Source of the DNA: JBOFCO01 sp051646105
Lineage (GTDB): Bacteria; Pseudomonadota; Alphaproteobacteria; Rhodobacterales; Rhodobacteraceae
Reading direction: 5' to 3'
Length of the DNA stretch: 24,732 nucleotides
NCBI GenBank assembly: GCA_051646105.1
Contig: JBOFCO010000226.1
Coordinates: forward strand, 1 to 24,732
The notes under the pieces were generated by a model. The model was given only the letters and a program-made list of their open reading frames with translations, did no database searches and had not been told where the DNA came from. Positions 23,040 to 24,732 of the stretch are shown here, piece by piece (position 1 is the first letter of the stretch; each line of letters starts with the position of its first letter). The translations under genes and the position numbers were made by a program.

Positions 23040-23073
23040 TTCACAGGGCGCTCAGATTCACAGGGCACTCAGA
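23040..23073. repeat. 17-bp tandem near-repeat over a stop codon
   Basis: TTCACAGGGCGCTCAGA (23040-23056) is followed directly by TTCACAGGGCACTCAGA (23057-23073), identical at 16 of 17 positions. The second unit contains the stop codon of the minus-strand peptidoglycan-binding gene, and the first lies just beyond it, next to the terminator. It looks like a small slippage duplication at the gene's 3' end. Confidence 0.75.
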
Positions 23074-23635
23074 AAATCAGGCCGTCCAGCACCGCAAAGG
23101 CCGTATTGCGGCTGGACAGGCGATCGGTCGTGCCGCTGTCGCGGGCATAGGCCATGATCGCGCTGTAGGTGCCGGGACCGAAATCACCATCGATGCCGCT
23201 GCGGTAGTAACCATAGGCGGCAAGCCGGCGCTGGATCGCGCGACGCTCGGTCAGGTTATACGAATTGAAAGCCTGCGCCGCGGGACTTGCATAGATGCTG
23301 TTGGCATGAGGCGCGCGATGATGGTCATGCCCGATCACTTTGCCATAGACCGGCTGCGTCGGGATCGGTTGCTGATAGACCGGAGGCGGCGGGGCATAGA
23401 CCGGCGCGGGCGGTTGCCGCGTGACAGGCGGCGCAACGGGGGCAGGAATGGCCCGGTTCCGCCTGTCGTTGTCGTAAAGCAGCGCGCCGATGATAGCGGC
23501 GGCGGCGGCACCTTGCAGGAACTTGCGTTCATTCTTGCCAAGGGCGCTTGCAGGGGCGGCGCTACCGGCCGCGATCGACAGTGCCAGAAGCGACGCGACC
23601 GAGTTGCGCTTGAGGGCAGAGAGATTGGGCAGCAT
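23069..23635 (-). CDS. Secreted protein with C-terminal peptidoglycan-binding domain
   Basis: This 188-aa exported protein has a Sec signal peptide (KRNSVASLLALSIAAGSAAPASA, cleavage after about residue 31), then a short hydrophobic Ala-rich stretch (about 40-52), then a Pro/Tyr-rich linker (about 62-100). The C-terminal domain (about 125-188) has the pattern of PG_binding_1: RRAIQRRLAAYGYYRSGIDGDFGPGTYSAIMAYAR. Such proteins attach to the cell wall in the periplasm; no catalytic domain is visible. The ATG at 23635 has AGGA about 6-9 bases upstream on the minus strand. The gene is monocistronic, with its own terminator. A link to the sugar genes is possible (cell-wall amino sugars) but unsupported. 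Confidence 0.82.
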   Translation of the reverse strand: MLPNLSALKRNSVASLLALSIAAGSAAPASALGKNERKFLQGAAAAAIIGALLYDNDRRNRAIPAPVAPPVTRQPPAPVYAPPPPVYQQPIPTQPVYGKVIGHDHHRAPHANSIYASPAAQAFNSYNLTERRAIQRRLAAYGYYRSGIDGDFGPGTYSAIMAYARDSGTTDRLSSRNTAFAVLDGLIF

Positions 23636-23709
23636 CTGATGTCCTTTCGGGGGAGGTTGCTTGCCCCCAACATCGGCACCAGGGTCACGTCATGCAATTT
23701 CAGCGGAAT

Positions 23710-23759
23710 GCTATCAGATAGCAATTGGTTGAAGGCAGAGTAACATATTGAAAATATGT
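23710..23759. promoter_or_regulatory. Two inverted repeats between nagA and the peptidoglycan-binding gene
   Basis: GCTATC-A-GATAGC (23710-23722) and ACATATT-GAA-AATATGT (23743-23759) are perfect inverted repeats with 1-nt and 3-nt centres. They lie in the 128-bp gap upstream of the peptidoglycan-binding gene and just behind the nagA stop. They could be operators of the former or a weak AT-rich 3' hairpin of the latter; sequence alone does not decide. Confidence 0.35.
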
Positions 23760-23763
23760 AACA

Positions 23764-24732
23764 TCAGGAAAGATCGGATAACGGTTTTCCATTCCGCCAG
23801 ATACCGGCCAGTGCCCCGCTGTCGTCCAGATACACCAGATCGGCCGGTCGTCCCGGCAGCAGCTCGCCCGTCTGCGCCCCGATCAGACGGGCGGGGATTC
23901 GTGTCGCCATGGCAAGGGCACGTTCTGTCGCGGCGCCTGCGGCGCGCAGCACCGCGACCGCGCGCGGCAGGGTCAGGTCGGCGCCTGCAAGCGTGCCATC
24001 GTTCAGCGACAGCCGCCCCGAACCGCGTTCGATCCTGCGCCCGCCAAGTTCAAAACCCTTCAGGCTGGTTCCCGCCACAGCCATGGCGTCAGAAACAAGG
24101 AAAACCCCGTCACCGCCAGCGGCAAGGGCAAGCCGCAGGTTCGCCGGATGCACATGGATGCCATCGGCGATCAGCCCCGCGGCAAGGCCGCAATCCAGCA
24201 CGGTGCCGACCAGACCCGGATCACGCGGGGTGATCTGGCTCATCGCGTTGAACAGATGGGTTGCCATGCTGGCCCCGGCATCGATGGCGCGCAATGCCGT
24301 CGCGTGGTCGCAGTCGGAATGGCCGAGGCTGACACGCACCCCGGCATGGACCAGCCGGGCGATGCGGTCGGGCGTGACGCCTTCGGGCGCTACAGTGACC
24401 AGTAGGGCGGGCAGGTCAGCGGCGGCCTTCAGCAGCAATGCCTCATCCGTGTCGGTCATCGGGCGGATCAATGCGGCATCATGTGCCCCCTTGCGGCGCG
24501 GATCCAGATGCGGGCCTTCGATATGCAGCCCCAGAAATCCCGCCACGCCTTTCTGTGCCGCCTGCTGTCCGGCCGCGACAACGCTTTCCGTAACCTCCGG
24601 CCGGTCGGTGATCAGCGTCGGCAAAATGCCGGTCGCGCCCAGCCCGGCATGCGCGGCGCAGATTGTGGCCAGGTCTTCGGCAGTCGTGCGCCCCCCCACC
24701 ATCAGGCCGCCACCGCCATTCACCTGAAGATC
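23764..24732 (-). CDS. nagA: N-acetylglucosamine-6-phosphate deacetylase, 5' end outside window
   Basis: NagA deacetylates GlcNAc-6-phosphate to glucosamine-6-phosphate, the committed step of GlcNAc catabolism. The visible 323 codons include the barrel motifs DLQVNGGGG at the window edge, LHIEGPHLDPRRKGAH, SLGHSDCDHATAL, THLFNAMSQITPRDPGLVG, ADGIHVHP and the catalytic-Asp segment LVSDAMAVAG, then the C-terminal beta-sandwich strands LAGADLTL and GRPADLVYLD. The open frame continues through the last base, so roughly 50-60 N-terminal residues are missing because of the window edge; no damage is seen. It lies on the opposite strand from the GH20/ABC operon but completes its likely pathway. Upstream partners (deaminase, kinase) and any operator lie outside the window. 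Confidence 0.93.
   Translation of the reverse strand, partial: DLQVNGGGGLMVGGRTTAEDLATICAAHAGLGATGILPTLITDRPEVTESVVAAGQQAAQKGVAGFLGLHIEGPHLDPRRKGAHDAALIRPMTDTDEALLLKAAADLPALLVTVAPEGVTPDRIARLVHAGVRVSLGHSDCDHATALRAIDAGASMATHLFNAMSQITPRDPGLVGTVLDCGLAAGLIADGIHVHPANLRLALAAGGDGVFLVSDAMAVAGTSLKGFELGGRRIERGSGRLSLNDGTLAGADLTLPRAVAVLRAAGAATERALAMATRIPARLIGAQTGELLPGRPADLVYLDDSGALAGIWRNGKPLSDLS

Overview
The window looks like a chromosomal carbohydrate-catabolism region of a GC-rich alphaproteobacterium, most likely a Rhodobacterales (Paracoccaceae/Rhodobacteraceae-type) organism. This rests on base composition, protein flavour and gene content (a SorC regulator, single-domain FrcA-like ATPase, Gfo/Idh dehydrogenases and M81 proteins next to sugar ABC importers). 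I see no rRNA, tRNA, insertion sequence, phage gene or CRISPR array. Genes are tightly packed, with many ATGA/TGATG overlaps that indicate translationally coupled operons.

Region 1 (about 1-8161, + strand) holds a SorC-family regulator, then a likely operon: periplasmic sugar-binding protein, RbsC-type permease, single-domain FrcA-like ATPase, Gfo/Idh/MocA dehydrogenase, AP-endonuclease-2-type TIM-barrel isomerase/epimerase, alpha/beta hydrolase, a divergent ribulose-phosphate-3-epimerase-like protein and a ThuA-domain protein. There is a sigma70-like promoter at about 1094-1122 and a strong stem-loop between the binding-protein and permease genes. No kinase is encoded. Oxidoreductase, AP2 barrel and ThuA together resemble oxidative (3-keto-type) glycoside or sugar pathways; the substrate is unknown.

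Region 2 (about 8091-10777, - strand) encodes an M81 (MlrC-like) metallopeptidase-family protein followed by an MFS transporter (4-bp overlap). The transporter gene overlaps the 3' end of the ThuA gene by 71 bp.

Region 3 (about 10911-22274, + strand) looks like an amino-sugar/chito-oligosaccharide utilisation locus. It has an SDR dehydrogenase, an RpiR-SIS regulator and a small NTF2-like protein, then a second operon: Gfo/Idh dehydrogenase, two MalF/MalG-type permeases, extracellular solute-binding protein, UgpC/MalK-type ATPase, a GH20 beta-N-acetylhexosaminidase without signal peptide, and a second M81 protein. A 19-bp palindrome overlaps the -10/start region of the second operon, and two related sites flank a putative promoter upstream of the SDR gene. 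All share the TGTAA-N5-TTACA layout typical of some RpiR-family operators, so one local regulator probably controls both units and perhaps the divergent M81-MFS pair.

Region 4 (about 22434-24732) has an uncharacterised proline-rich protein with an ALNPQPLPP motif (+), a secreted peptidoglycan-binding-domain protein (-) with a clear intrinsic terminator, and the 5'-truncated gene for N-acetylglucosamine-6-phosphate deacetylase (nagA, -) running off the window. nagA and GH20 support the amino-sugar reading of region 3.
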